From: Nageia nagi
Lineage: Eukaryota; Pinophyta
Assembly: GCA_050084985.1 (NCBI GenBank)
Contig: JBITNC010000001.1
Coordinates: forward strand, 160,580,001 to 160,644,000
Reading direction: 5' to 3'
DNA: 64,000 bases
The notes beneath the pieces are model-generated. The model was not told where the DNA came from. It saw only the letters and a list, made by a program, of their open reading frames with translations, and did no database searches. Below are positions 11,521-23,220 of this stretch, one piece after another (positions within the stretch are counted from its first letter, which is position 1; every line of letters begins with the position of its first letter). The translations under genes and the position numbers were made by a program.

Positions 11521-12790
11521 AGAATAGCATCCTTGAGATCGAAGTAAGCATCCTTCAGATCAAGAATAGTATCCCTTTTTAAAATGATAAGATAAGGTGA
11601 CTATATCATAATAATTATTTTTGACATGAATTTCAAAGATCTCATTGATGATAGTTTCATGGCTTTACTAGGGTTTCATTTTGAAGTTCTTGAAGAGGCT
11701 ATTACTCATTCATATAAGGTTTTTAGAGGATGTAATGGCTTTTTTTATAGAGATAAAAAAGATTTTTACAATGATGGTGGTTTGAGTAGAGTAGAGTCTA
11801 AGGTTTTAGTACTAGAGGATATTTTAAGAAGTACTATGCATGTGGCAAAAGATAACCCCACAATATCCCAAGGTGTCTATCTACGAGGGGTTCTAGTTGG
11901 TTATTATTGGTTATGTGGGTTGTTTTTGCATTATCGATGAAGAGAATAATTCTTTATTCATTAAGCTTCCACATTTTTTGAAGGCTAAGTTTGATGCTCT
12001 AGGTTGCTTGGTCATAGGGATCTAGGTGATTCCTACTTCCACCTCTCTCGAGTTAAGCATATTGCCTCTTATTCTATTTTGTGTGCTTACACTATCAAAA
12101 GGTGTTATAAGTATGGTATCTTTCGTAGCTTTCTCAAGGCGTATATGGTGATGGATGTAACATTTTTCTTATGTATTATGTCATTGAGGGTTAGCCGTGA
12201 GGCCCTTTATCTTCTCACTTGGGCCATGGCTCTATAGCCTTTATGAGGGGTCTATTTATTCTTGACAGTTCTAGCAAGTCTTTGACCTTTTCATTTTATT
12301 CCAACCAATCATGGTGCAAATTGAAGGTGTTTTTAGCTACCCAAAAGTATTTTTTTATGAGGTTTCTTAGTCTTCACCTCCTTTATTTAGTATTTATTCA
12401 TCGAACATGTGCTAGTGTGTTATGATGGATTGTTGGTATATTTTTACAGATGCTTGTATCCTATCTAGCTAGGTTATGTGGTGTTCTTCCATTAAGGGGC
12501 CTTTGGAGTGGCATGTTGGTTATTATGAGGTTGTACTTATTTACTCCATGTCATTTAATTTTCTTTGTATATGATTCTTTTTATTATAGGTATTATTTCT
12601 TCCTTTAGTTTGTGCTCCTTGGAGCTTGGGTACTCTTATGTTTCTTGGTTTTAGCTCCTAAAGGTTATTTCCTATTCATTTCATCTTGGCATCATTGGTC
12701 CTAAGGAATCCTTCGGAGTGAAGCTTTGGCCCTAGAGAGGTCTTCATTATGTGGCTCTACTTGGAGGAAGGTTTTTTTGGGTATTCTCTA
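11521..12790. other. Unassigned sequence with a 104-codon ORF
   Basis: An ORF at 11626-11940 (plus) encodes MNFKDLIDDSFMALLGFHFE and so on, and further short open pieces follow to about 12600. No domain is recognisable in any frame on either strand. It may be a decayed retroelement coding region. I would not call it a gene. Confidence 0.3.
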
Positions 12791-13765
12791 GGTGAAAGCA
12801 AGAAGTTGACTCCACTTAAAGGGGAAGTGGAGAAAATCAATGAAGTTAAAATTCAATATTAGAAAAATTGGGATTTTGATTTAGGTTCAAGATACAATAA
12901 ATATTGGGATCATGATATTTAAAACTAAAATACGTACATTTATCAAGATCATGATATTTAAATCTCTAATTTTACCTTTGATTTAGGCTCAAAAAGGCTT
13001 GGTGAACCAACACTTAGCCTTAGACATGCAAGCATATGTTCATGGCAGTGTTAATAGGAAATATCAACTTCAAGCATACGTTTAGATTAAAACCCATTAT
13101 AGATTAAAGAGTTTAAATTTCAAATATGTAATGATGTTTGCAATTGGATAAGATTTTATATTTTTTTTAGTATAAGTGGTCCATATACTTGAAATATGAG
13201 GGTCTCATATTTTCTTAATAATTATTTTTAGGGGAAGTTATGAAAAAAAATTATATAAGGACACGCTTCATACAATTATCTATAAGAATAAAGAAAAATG
13301 AAAAAAATAAGTTTATATCAAATTTTGTTGGATAGACAAGAGCACTTTTTGAAACCACAAACATTCTAGTACAAAATTAGTAAAAGAATACTGATGCAAA
13401 AATTACAAAAAAAATATCTAGGATAAGCTCCAAGGTGTTAGGTATCTTTTTCTAAAAAGATTATAAAAAATACCTTGATTTTAGACAAATTATGTTGGAT
13501 GGACAATTCATGGTATGATCAAAAAATGATTTTTTTTTAAAAAAAGTGATTTTTGTTCATCTTATTAAATTTTAAATTCTATGATCAAGGTATTGGAATA
13601 AATTATATATTTGAAAACTAGAATCTAAGAACTACAGTTTCATTGCAGTGATCTTTTCATGATTCCATGTCTAAGTGCTTCAAATTTTGAGATCAATCAT
13701 ACTCAAACTTGAAAATCAAGGAAAATACTTCACTTTTGGCCTTAAAGTGGACACAACCACCCCTC
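12791..13765 (+). mobile_element. MITE-like element, copy 1
   Basis: About 0.97 kb with no ORF. The left end gtgaaagcaagaagttgact matches the inverse of the right end of this family (rc of aagtggattcaacttcttgc). Interior sequence is shared with copies at 16327-17242, 36183-37130 (inverted) and 44196-44556 (rearranged): tgtttgaagcac-type, ctcaaaattttgagatcaatc and gtgttaggtatcttttt blocks. The right TIR is eroded here (aagtggacacaaccacccct). It is non-autonomous; the superfamily is not determined. Confidence 0.65.
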
Positions 13766-14560
13766 TACTTCTTTAAGGAATCTTGGGTTTTGGGTTTCTC
13801 ATTTCTAGATGCATTCTAAGACCCAATTTAGAAGGACCATTAATGAATATTAGAGTTAGTTTCATGGGGCAAGCTTTTCTTATGTATCCTAATAGGTCTA
13901 GAGCCCATGGACATAGGTGGTTTTTTATTTGAATAGAGTGCATGTTGGAGATTTCCATTATTGTATCTTTATTGGAAAGTATTTCTACCCCTTTTTCTAA
14001 GGACTTATTGAGGGTTTAATTTAAGATTGAGGGATGGTGGAGTTGGTTTAGATCCAAAAGTTGTAATGTTAAAAGAACAGGATGATTTACTTAGCTCAAG
14101 AAAGAAGAATCTAGATTTATCTTATCTTATCTATGGGGTTGAAATGTTGGTCCCAAGATTTTAGTATCACAACTTCCAAGGCTCAATAGCTAGTCCCTTT
14201 TAAAGTGGTAAATTATAAAATTCAAATCTCTTTAAAGATTTAGAATGATTGTTGGAAAGTCTATAGGTTTTAATGTGTATCTTAGGATATATACAAGGTT
14301 TCAAAAAGTGATCATTGTTACATGTTCCTAGATTTTTATCCACTGCTCTAGGTTAAGGAACTTTCATTAATTATTTGTACCCTAAGGAGGTTGAGGGATA
14401 ATTTCAAAATAGAAACTACTTTTGATGTAACATGTTTCTGGGACCTTTCAAAACCTAGATCATGGTTATTCATTTGATAAAAATCACCCACCAATATAAC
14501 AAAAAAATTGATCTCATTAATACCATTAATATTACTTCTTGTAGCCAAAATGGTAGCATA
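13766..14560 (-). mobile_element. Probable LINE endonuclease fragment
   Basis: Minus-strand translation of 14348-14548 gives FFVILVGDFYQMNNHDLGFE, the GDFN-type motif of L1 endonucleases. Downstream, YRLSNNHSKSL near 14230 resembles the later SDH motif. The frame is broken by stops. The lower part (13766-14000) is open in places but unassigned. Confidence 0.45.
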
Positions 14561-14839
14561 AGGTACTAGAAATAAAGGTCAAAATTCATGAAATTTGATT
14601 TATATATTTTGTATTTCTATCATTTTGAATACAGTTCATTTGAAATTTGATAGAACTATTTTTATGTGATACTCATCTTGTATAGTCACTTTTTTCTTAT
14701 ATGGGAAGATGGTCATTTCTTATTTTATATTGAATGTTAATAATCCACTAAAAATGAAATGTTTATTCATTGTTAATATTTTATGAAATTTTCTAGTTAA
14801 GCTTTTCAATGTAATGATTTTAAATTTCTTAATGTCTTA

Positions 14840-15025
14840 CTTATGAAGATTATCATCTTATATATGTAGGTACTCATCATGTATATGTAGACTCTCATCT
14901 TATTAATTAAGATGCTCATATTTGTAATAAATATCCTCATCTTCTTAATTAAGATCTTTATCCTCTTAATGAAGATGCTCATCTTATTAATAAAGACACT
15001 TATCTTGTATTTGTAGATGATCATA
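14840..15025. repeat. 21-bp minisatellite, locus 2
   Basis: About eight tandem units of about 21 bp (for example tcatcttattaattaagatgc). On the minus strand they read as a 7-residue repeat (INKMSIF / IKKMRIF / INKMRVY), in the same register and orientation as the array at 11275-11520, so the two are related. Confidence 0.7.
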
Positions 15026-15334
15026 ATTTTTGTATGTAAATTATTTTGGTTATAAAATAAAAAATAAATAAATAAACTAATATATCAAAGTTACATGTAT
15101 TTTTTAATCTTTTTTAGAAAATGATATTAATCTTTATATATATTATATATGATAAAAAATTACATTATAAACATAAAAATTAAATAATATTAAAAAATAC
15201 CACACACATAGAATAATAATATATATGGATAGAAAATTAATAATAACAATAATAATTCAAAGGACTATGTCCCTTGGATTTTTACTATTGTGAATCCCTC
15301 TCCCTTCTCTTTCCTCTTTATGTGGTTATTAATG
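15026..15334. other. AT-rich intergenic stretch
   Basis: Nothing recognisable beyond (TA)- and (AATA)-rich runs. Confidence 0.5.
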
Positions 15335-17440
15335 GTATTGTTGGCTATATGCTTATGCTTGTGTTTATGTTGCCATTGTTGTCAAAGGAATTGTACATCT
15401 ACCATAATGTCAAAGGTCATCAAGGGCAATCTTCTTGAACTCATACAGTGTATGGGAAGTGTATAAGAAATGTGTCAAGACCTATAGACTTGAATTGAAG
15501 CATGTACAAGGTTTGTCAACTGTTTATGAGATGTACAACATATTATGTTAGAGTTTTGACATTATTAATAGGCATTTGGATTCAACTAGACCCGATGAAA
15601 TTTGGTTCTCTATTTTGTTGGATCTTCATCAAAATTAAACAATATTAAAATAATTGGAGTATAACATATTCTATTTTCTATCCATTTTGATGAAGTTTCC
15701 ACTTCATTTCTATCGGATCTCTTCCAAAATCAAACAATATGATGCATGAAGGTGAATACTATCAAATGGTGATTGGATGAAGGTGAAGATGCAATTCAAT
15801 GATGAGATGGTGAAGGTGAAGATCTAGATGATGATGCAAAGAAATGAAGTTTTATTCAAAGGATTAAATGCCTTTATGAAAGAAGGAATGTGAATTAGAA
15901 TATGGAGAAACCTTGTGATATCATCACCTTTGAGAGTGCATATTTTCCTTTGTTACATTATATTTCTAGGGTATAGAGAAATATGATGATATCAATGACA
16001 TCTGAAGTGTGTATTTCCCTCATATAGTGGTATTTGTAAGGTGTGAAGATATTGGTTATGTAAACTATATCCAAAGTGTGAATTTTCCTTCTAACATTAT
16101 GTTTTAGGGGTGCATATGATCTTGATGATATCAATGCTACTTGGAATACAATTTTTTCATAGCTACTACAAAATGACCTCAAGGAGAAGCGAAAGATTTA
16201 TGAAGGTAGAAAAGGCTTATGTTAAAAGCGAAACCTTATGTGGAGATGGAATATATTATGTATAATTGATGAGAGTTACCAAGTTATTATCCAAAGAGCC
16301 CAAACCTTATGAGAAGATGCTAGAGGTGTGGGTGAAAGCAAGAAGTTGGGTCCACTTCAAGGGGAAGTGGAAAAATCCACTAAGTAAAAACTCAAATTCA
16401 AAAAATTAGGATCCCAATTTAGGTTGGGATCCTGATTTTAAAGCAAAATAAGGACAAATATTAGGATCTGATTTTAATTTATTAATATTGAGATTCAATA
16501 TTTGAATCTACAATTTTGAATTAGATTTAGACTTGAAAACTTGGCTTGGTGAACCAACACTTAGCCTTGGACCTACAAGTATATGTTCATGACAAGTTTA
16601 GTAAAAATCTCAACTTCACGCATATGTTTGATATAGTTTTTGGTAGAATTTCTTCATGAAATTAAAACCCATTATTGACTAAGAGTGTAGATTTCAAATG
16701 TATAATTTATTTTACAATTTGAAAAGATTTTATTTTTTAATTATTTTTTAGTAAATATGGTCCATATGTTTGACATATGAGGGTCTCGTATTTTCTTCAT
16801 AAGTTTTTTTTTGGAGGAAGTTATGAAAACTAAATTATACAAGGACAAGATTCATAGAATTCTCTATTAGTATAAAAAATTGAAAAAAGATTAAGTTTAG
16901 ATCAATTATGGTGCACAGACAAGGGCATTTTTTGAAACTATAAACATGTTTGATCAAAATTAAAAATATATGATTCAAAAACTATGAAAAAATATCCAAG
17001 ACAAGCTCCAATGTGTTAGGTATCTTTTCCTAAAAGGATTTTAAAAATATGTTGATTTTAGTCATTTATGATGGACAGACACATGCATGGTATGGTCTAA
17101 AAATAATTTTTAAAAAAAAAAATTTTTATTCCATCTATCAAATTTTAAATTCTATGATTTTGTATTGGAAAAAATTATATATTTAAAAACTAGACTGTCA
17201 ACACTACATTTCACTCTAGTGGACCTAATTTCTTGCACCCACCTATGTGATGATAGAAGAGCTAGGGGCATGATGTCGAAATATGGTCAAAAGTGTTATA
17301 CAAAGATGCAGATAGAGCTTGAGAAGATAAAGAATAACTTATAGAGAGATGAATAGTGTTATACAAAGAAGTGAGTCCTATACGAAGAAGGAATAGCCTA
17401 TACAAATAGAGATAGTCTTGTGCAAAGAGATTTTGGAGAT
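15335..17440 (+). repeat. Left LTR-like repeat, with nested MITE
   Basis: Shared with 19001-20290: examples are atatgcttatgcttgtg, tcatacagtatatgagaagtgta (one mismatch-rich pair), acatattgtgttagagttt and aaggtgttacaaag-type ends. Its length exceeds the right copy because a MITE (16327-17242) sits inside it. The exact left edge is not clear. Confidence 0.55.
16327..17242 (+). mobile_element. MITE-like element, copy 2 (inside an LTR)
   Basis: About 0.92 kb with the clearest inverted ends of the family: GTGGGTGAAAGCAAGAAGTT and GGTCCACTT at the left, and the inverse CTAGTGGACCTAATTTCTTG and CACCCAC at the right. The paralogous LTR at 20040-20080 reads straight through the insertion point (gagatattggaaatatgatg), giving an empty site. 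It has no ORF. Confidence 0.75.
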
Positions 17441-18119
17441 GTAAAGGATAAAGCTCTAGTTGTGCAGTCTAGTGAGGCCTTATGTGATAATGAATGTGCT
17501 TATGAATAGTGCATGAGAGTATCAAAGTTAAAGGGTAGTAGATCAGATGCAAGTAATTATTATATCATTGATGAACATCATGTAGGAATAGTTGAAGGAG
17601 TGATCACTCTAACTAAAGAGCCAAGTATAGTAATCTCATGGCCTACAATAGTTAGAACTAATGATGATAGGCATTAAGCATAAATGATGGAGTAACTATC
17701 AAAAATGTGATCATGGTCCTACATGCACATTCAAGCTATCAAAAATTGTGGCTTGATGTAGAGTATGTCAAGGGTTTCTATAAAGATCATTTGGGGGTGT
17801 AGTGTTAAAGGTATATTATGCATGAGAGAGGTGTACACTATCAATGTAGATATTTCATATCAGAGGAGAAAATGTATCAATGTTAACACAAAATTAGAGA
17901 TTGGTAAAGAGGGTAGTACATTATCTATGTAGATCAATTGTAGGACTATAAGATATAGCCAAGAGTATGTTGATAGATACAAACTATGAGGGTTTTGTAT
18001 ATAGTGAAGGTATTTTTATGTCATATTTGTTAATTAAAGTTCAATTCTAAGTTGGTGTTTGATATAGGGGTTGGTGCTTCTTTAGTTGGTGCTATAGAAC
18101 ATAGGGGTTATGAAGAGTC

Positions 18120-18480
18120 TCTTCAAAGTTTCCTTCAAAGTTCCTAAGAGTCTCAAGAAAAAACAAATTCAATTGAGGAAGATACTTTAGATTATGAAGA
18201 ATCCAATTTTATTCAAAGACTCAAAACAAGGTAAGGTAAGTATAAAGGTAAGTTTCCTTTCAAGTGCTTCAGCTATTGTTGACTTAGTCATTATTCTAAT
18301 AAATATCCCTACAAGGAGAAATATCTCATTTCCAAAGAAGATAATTATGAAGGAGATGAATATGGATATGGTACTAGTGAAGTTTCATTTATAGCTTTTA
18401 AATATTTAGAATTTAATGGTACTATAGTCGATTCTAATTTTAATAGAGTGAAGAAAAAGAAGAGCTTGCTAGTTCAAGGC
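18120..18480 (+). pseudogene. gag zinc-knuckle remnant of the LTR element
   Basis: Translation at 18236-18345 gives KYKGKFPFKCFSYC, a stop, then LSHYSNKYPYKEKY. This aligns with a retroviral-type CCHC knuckle (C-F-x-C-G-K-x-G-H-x4-C) in which two cysteines have become tyrosine. An acidic stretch follows (KEDNYEGDEYGYG), common after plant gag knuckles. It is broken by a TGA. Confidence 0.55.
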
Positions 18481-19000
18481 TGCACATTCTTAGAGGGGGA
18501 AATTCCTAGTTTATATTGTATGCTCCTATGTATGGTTGCTAATGTTTTTATTGCTTACTTGAACTTGAGAATGGTGCATGAATTTAATAGGAGCATTTCA
18601 AATTTTCTATCTTCCTACCCTAAAACTTAGTCTTAATAAGTTATCTTTCTTATTTTGTTTTAGAATTTGGTATCTAGTGTCTTATTGGTTAAGATTGTTA
18701 TGTACAACAATAACTTTGTATCTTACAATGCCACTTCCTTCGACATTTTATTTTTATCATACTATATCAAGGAGAAAATGTTATATTGTTTGGGCTTCCT
18801 ATTATTGTTATTGATTTGGATGAAGATTACATATTTTGGTGTATTATCAAATGATGGAGAAGAAAAGAGGCTACTTTTGTGCTAATATGTTGAAGCTAGT
18901 GTTTGATTTATTCCTAGTGGAGATTGCTATTGAGTTGTCAATATGCTTCAATATCCCTATAATACACCTTTAATATTATTGACAAAAATGGGGAGATAGA

Positions 19001-20290
19001 TATTGAATGGAGTGAGTTTTGACAACAATCCTAAAGAGGAAGATTATTTACCATATGCTTATGCTTGTGCTAGTGTTGTCATTATTATCAGAGCTTGTAC
19101 ATATGCCATAATATCAAAGGTGATCAAGTGCAATCATGTTGTAGTCATACAGTATATGAGAAGTGTACCAAAATCTAAAGACTTGAATTTGCAATGTACA
19201 AAGTTTTCCAAGTGCCTAAGAGATGTATAACATATTGTGTTAGAGTTTCGATAGTATTAACAAGCATTTAGTTTCTATTGAACCCAATGAAATTTGGTCT
19301 ACTCCACTCTATCCAATCTTCATTAGAATTAATTAATATTAAAATGGTCAAAGTATAATGTATTCTACTTTTCCACCATTCTGGTGAAGTTTGTTCCACT
19401 CCAATTCAATAAAAATTTTGTCAAAATCAAATAGTGTGATACGTGAAGTTGAAGACTATTAGATGATGATGCGATGAAGGTCAAGATCAACTGAAATGAT
19501 GATACAATGAAGGTAAATACCATTGCATGATGATGCAAAGAAATGATGTTTTATCGACAGGCTTAAATGCGTATGCAAAGAAGGAATGCGAATCTAGGAT
19601 TTTGAGAAACCTTATGATGTCAACATATCTAAAAAGTGCAAATTTTTTTTATTACATTGTACTTTTTGGGTATGGACAAATATGATGATGTTAGCAATAA
19701 CTGAAGTGCAAATTTACCTTGTATAATGATGTTTCTTGGGTGTAGAGAAATGTGGTGATATCAATAATATTTAGAGTGCAAATTTCCCTTCTAACATAGT
19801 GTTTCTAAGGTAGGAATGAGCTTAATGATGTTAGTGCTATATGGAGTCAAGATTCTTCAACAGACATTGCAAAATGACCTAAGTTTGATATAGATTACGT
19901 CAAGGAGAATATGAAAGAGTTTATGTGACTAGATAAGGGCTTATGTGAAAAAGTAAAAATTTTTGTGAAGATAAAATATATTATGCAAAAGCAGATGCAT
20001 AGTTACCAATTCATCATCTGAAGATTCTATACCTTGTGAGAAGAGATATTGGAAATATGATGAAGGAAGAAGCTAGAGGCATGAATGTCGAATGTGACCA
20101 AAGGTGTTACAAAGAAATGCAGTTGCTTATGCAAAAACTTCAACCCTTAGTAGTAAGGTAAAGGCTTATGAGATGAAAATAAAGCTTGTGCAAACAAAGG
20201 ATGCCTTATGCGGAGAAGTGAGGTCCTGTATGAACATAGATAGTCATGTGTGGAGAGATTCTAGACCGACATGTACAATAAAATGAATTA
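19001..20290 (+). repeat. Right LTR-like repeat
   Basis: Follows a polypurine-like tract and matches the left repeat without the MITE, so it preserves the empty site. Its right end is uncertain: similarity fades near 20265-20290. Confidence 0.55.
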
Positions 20291-20880
20291 GATGGATATC
20301 TTAGATTTTTATTGCAACTTATATACTCTATTTATAAACATCATTTCTAGTTTTTAAACTTTTGCAAAAGATGTTAGACCTCAAAGTGGGTTTGTATGGT
20401 AACCTTTGAGATTAACATGGTGCTAACTGTTAAATAGCTAGAGCATGTATGCTTTGCATAGCCCTTTTGAATATTTGTTGTTATTTAATGTTTGTTAATA
20501 ATAGTAATCAAATAGTTTCAAGGAAGAATATTGGTTGCAATAATAAGGATTTACCCTATTTAAATTAATACATGGGATTTATTTTTTATTATTATCAATT
20601 ATTTGGAAGAATCTTATCTCACTTAGTGGCAAATATGGAATTCAAATCTTAAATTGTGTGATTTTTAATATGTTTATACTTGGTAAACCTCAAATCTAAA
20701 TATTTCATTGGTGCATCTAAGGCATTATTAATGTTATGTGAGTGTGGTTATTAGTAATTTTATATCTAGGAGAGTGCCAAAAGGCTTATCATCTACTTAA
20801 ACATTACTACTATTCATGTGGATAATTTCTATAGTGAGATGTGTTTAATATAAATGTTTGAAGTTTGTTGAGTTTTGATT
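20291..20880. other. AT-rich intergenic stretch
   Basis: No recognisable feature. Confidence 0.5.
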
Positions 20881-21061
20881 CCACTCCAAATAAAGTTATT
20901 AACGTGCGACAAGCGAATAAGTTCAGTAAACCGGCCTGGATCATTTGCTAAGGAAGCGTACATAACAATATGAGTTCTTTAAGCTCAGAATTGATACGCA
21001 CAGAACAGCCGGTTGTCTTTTTTGAGGCACAAGCAGACGCGAGCTGACCATCTGTGAAATT

Positions 21062-21185
21062 GAAATATAGTCCATATTACCAATGGGTTGAATATCTCCA
21101 TTCCTCATTAGCGAAGGTCACCACAGAAGTTCAGATTGTTTTCCGCCATCCTTGCTCTACAAAAGGCTTCCTCACCAATGAATGG
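21062..21185 (-). pseudogene. Truncated paralogue of TIR-gene exon 1
   Basis: Matches 6885-7020 in the same orientation: agtccatattaccaatg, cagattgttttccgccat and gctctacaaaa are shared. Minus-strand translation shows EAFCRARMAENNLNFCG and then, in another frame, ANEEWRYSTHW, matching EAFCRANMAENNQNLCG and AREELRSSKHW of the TIR gene. The candidate splice donor (CATTG/GTAATATGGACT) is kept. The frame is broken and no TIR exon follows. Confidence 0.6.
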
Positions 21186-21910
21186 GTGTTTGTAGCGAGG
21201 ACGTTTTGTAGGGTAATAATGGCGGAGAACGTCTCCAAAAACACCAACTATATTTACATGCTTCCACTTCCTTCTCCTGTAGAGTCAATCCAACAATTGC
21301 ATTGTAAGAGGGCATTGAGTATATTTGGATTGGTTTTCAGTTGAGTTTCCTGCTTCGCCTTTAAATTTTATTTTACACAACTGCTTCCTCTGCGGACTAG
21401 ATCCCTTTCTGAACGCAATGGCAAAGATTTTTTATTTTACCTTTTACTTTTTATCGATGGGATTTTAGTGTCTTGAATGTTTCACACCGTCTAGATCGTG
21501 TATAGAAATTACGTAAAGCGATTAAAAGGTAGTCTACCAAACGAACAGTAGGATCGATTACCTAGATCAAACTTCCTTGCAAATTAGCCAGCACAATTTG
21601 GCCGGGCCAATTTTGAGGAGTTTAGTCTGCAATTCGGACTTCTCCTTTATGAAAACTATTGGGCATATTCATTATTTGTACATCGCTAACATTTGCTTTG
21701 AATTTTCTCCTTGTATTTCTCATCACTGCTCTATCGAGATGTTAGAAAAAGAAGCGCGCCAAATCCTGATGGTATTAAAAAAATTATGGAATTGTATGTG
21801 TTTAGAGAGAGAATGCTTGGAAATGTTTTTGGTTATGGTTTTCTGTATTTATTAGGTGGCTTTTCTGTTGAAGTTATTCAAAAGTTGTATTTTATCAAAG
21901 TTATCTAATT
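21186..21910 (+). other. CpG-retaining island with unassigned ORFs
   Basis: ORFs at 21225-21344 (start MAENVSKNTNYIYMLPLPSP) and 21711-21908 (containing SAPNPDGIKKIMELYVFRER) sit in DNA clearly richer in CpG than its surroundings. They may be exons of a decayed host gene. I recognise no domain. Confidence 0.3.
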
Positions 21911-23220
21911 GTTGCATTTAGTGGACATCCTCTAACGAATATAATGTTTTAATGCTGACATTAAAGGATTTTAACTTTAACTTCCTATATTAGAAATAGT
22001 TTCTAATTCTTTTAACTTATGTTGATAAAAGATTGCACTTAAGTATTATGCTAAGCATCTTTCAATTAATTGTGTTTTAATGCTACATATGAATAAGAGT
22101 TCATTTTATATATTTTATTTTAAATCTTACTTATTTCATTTCTATTATTTATGTAAAAGTAGTTAAACTTTAATATAATGTTGTATGTTGGATCTCAAAA
22201 GCATGCTAACTTGGTTTTGTAGATAAGAGTAATCTAAATAACATGCACAACATGTATATATAAAAGTTACTCTGTCTTTATATTCACATGTTCTATGGCA
22301 TTTAATCTTGATTTTTTTCAAGTTGAGTTGTTTTGTTTTACGGGGTGTTGGGAGTTTCACAAACCAAAGTGATTTCCTCCTTGTCTTTATTAACCATTTT
22401 AAATTATTTTCCTTTAAATACTAAGACCTTCTTTTTGAATCTCAAATACTACTTTGATATTATGAAACACAAAATTTCTTAACCAATTACTAAAATATTA
22501 ACTTTAAATAATAATTATTTTGATATTTTTTAATAATTTATTCAAAATTAACAGTACTTTGTATAAACAATAATAGAAACCTCTATAATAAAGAACACAT
22601 GTAGTTCATTTTATAAGCGAATCTCTACAAAAATGTAAAACTACTTTTAAATTATTAAAATTAATGTATTTAATTTGTATTTTTAACTATTTAAATACTA
22701 TTTTCTTACATTCAATAGGGACTATGTTATGAAATATTTATTAATATTTTATTTGTAATGTAATTAGCATAGATGAAGTGATAAACCTTATATATAATAT
22801 AGATGATAACTTAATCAAATAAAAACTCATATTTAATCCCTAATAGTTAAATAGTAGAAAACATGATTATGATTTATATTTAAACTTTATTAAGTTCAAA
22901 CATCATTATTATATCTAACACTAGATTATTTTTATCATTAATATCATGGTAGAGAAGATTTAATAATTAAGTTATCTAATATAAGTTTCATGATGAACAT
23001 GATATTTACATAATACATTAAGTCAATAATATTATAGTTGAATTACTAAATAATTATTCCAACCAACATATGGCAATAGTAATAATAAATTGAAATGAAA
23101 TAAAAATTCAATATAATAAAAAACAAGTTATACAAGTTTGACAAGTTAATATATTTTTGTTAACATTGAATTTTGAAAAGCAAATTCCAAAAGAAATAAT
23201 CTTGTTAAAGGATGCTAATA
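21911..23220. other. Very AT-rich intergenic stretch
   Basis: No gene or bounded repeat seen. Confidence 0.5.

Larger units (their letters stand above)
15335..20290 (+). mobile_element. Degenerate LTR retrotransposon with gag remnant
   Basis: A direct repeat of about 1.2 kb (15335-17440 after removing an inserted MITE, and 19001-20290) flanks about 1.5 kb of internal sequence. A polypurine-like aaaaatggggaga at 18985-18996 lies just before the right repeat, as expected for the 3' LTR of a plus-strand element. The inside carries a decayed gag zinc knuckle. No pol domain survives, so the superfamily is open. Confidence 0.55.
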
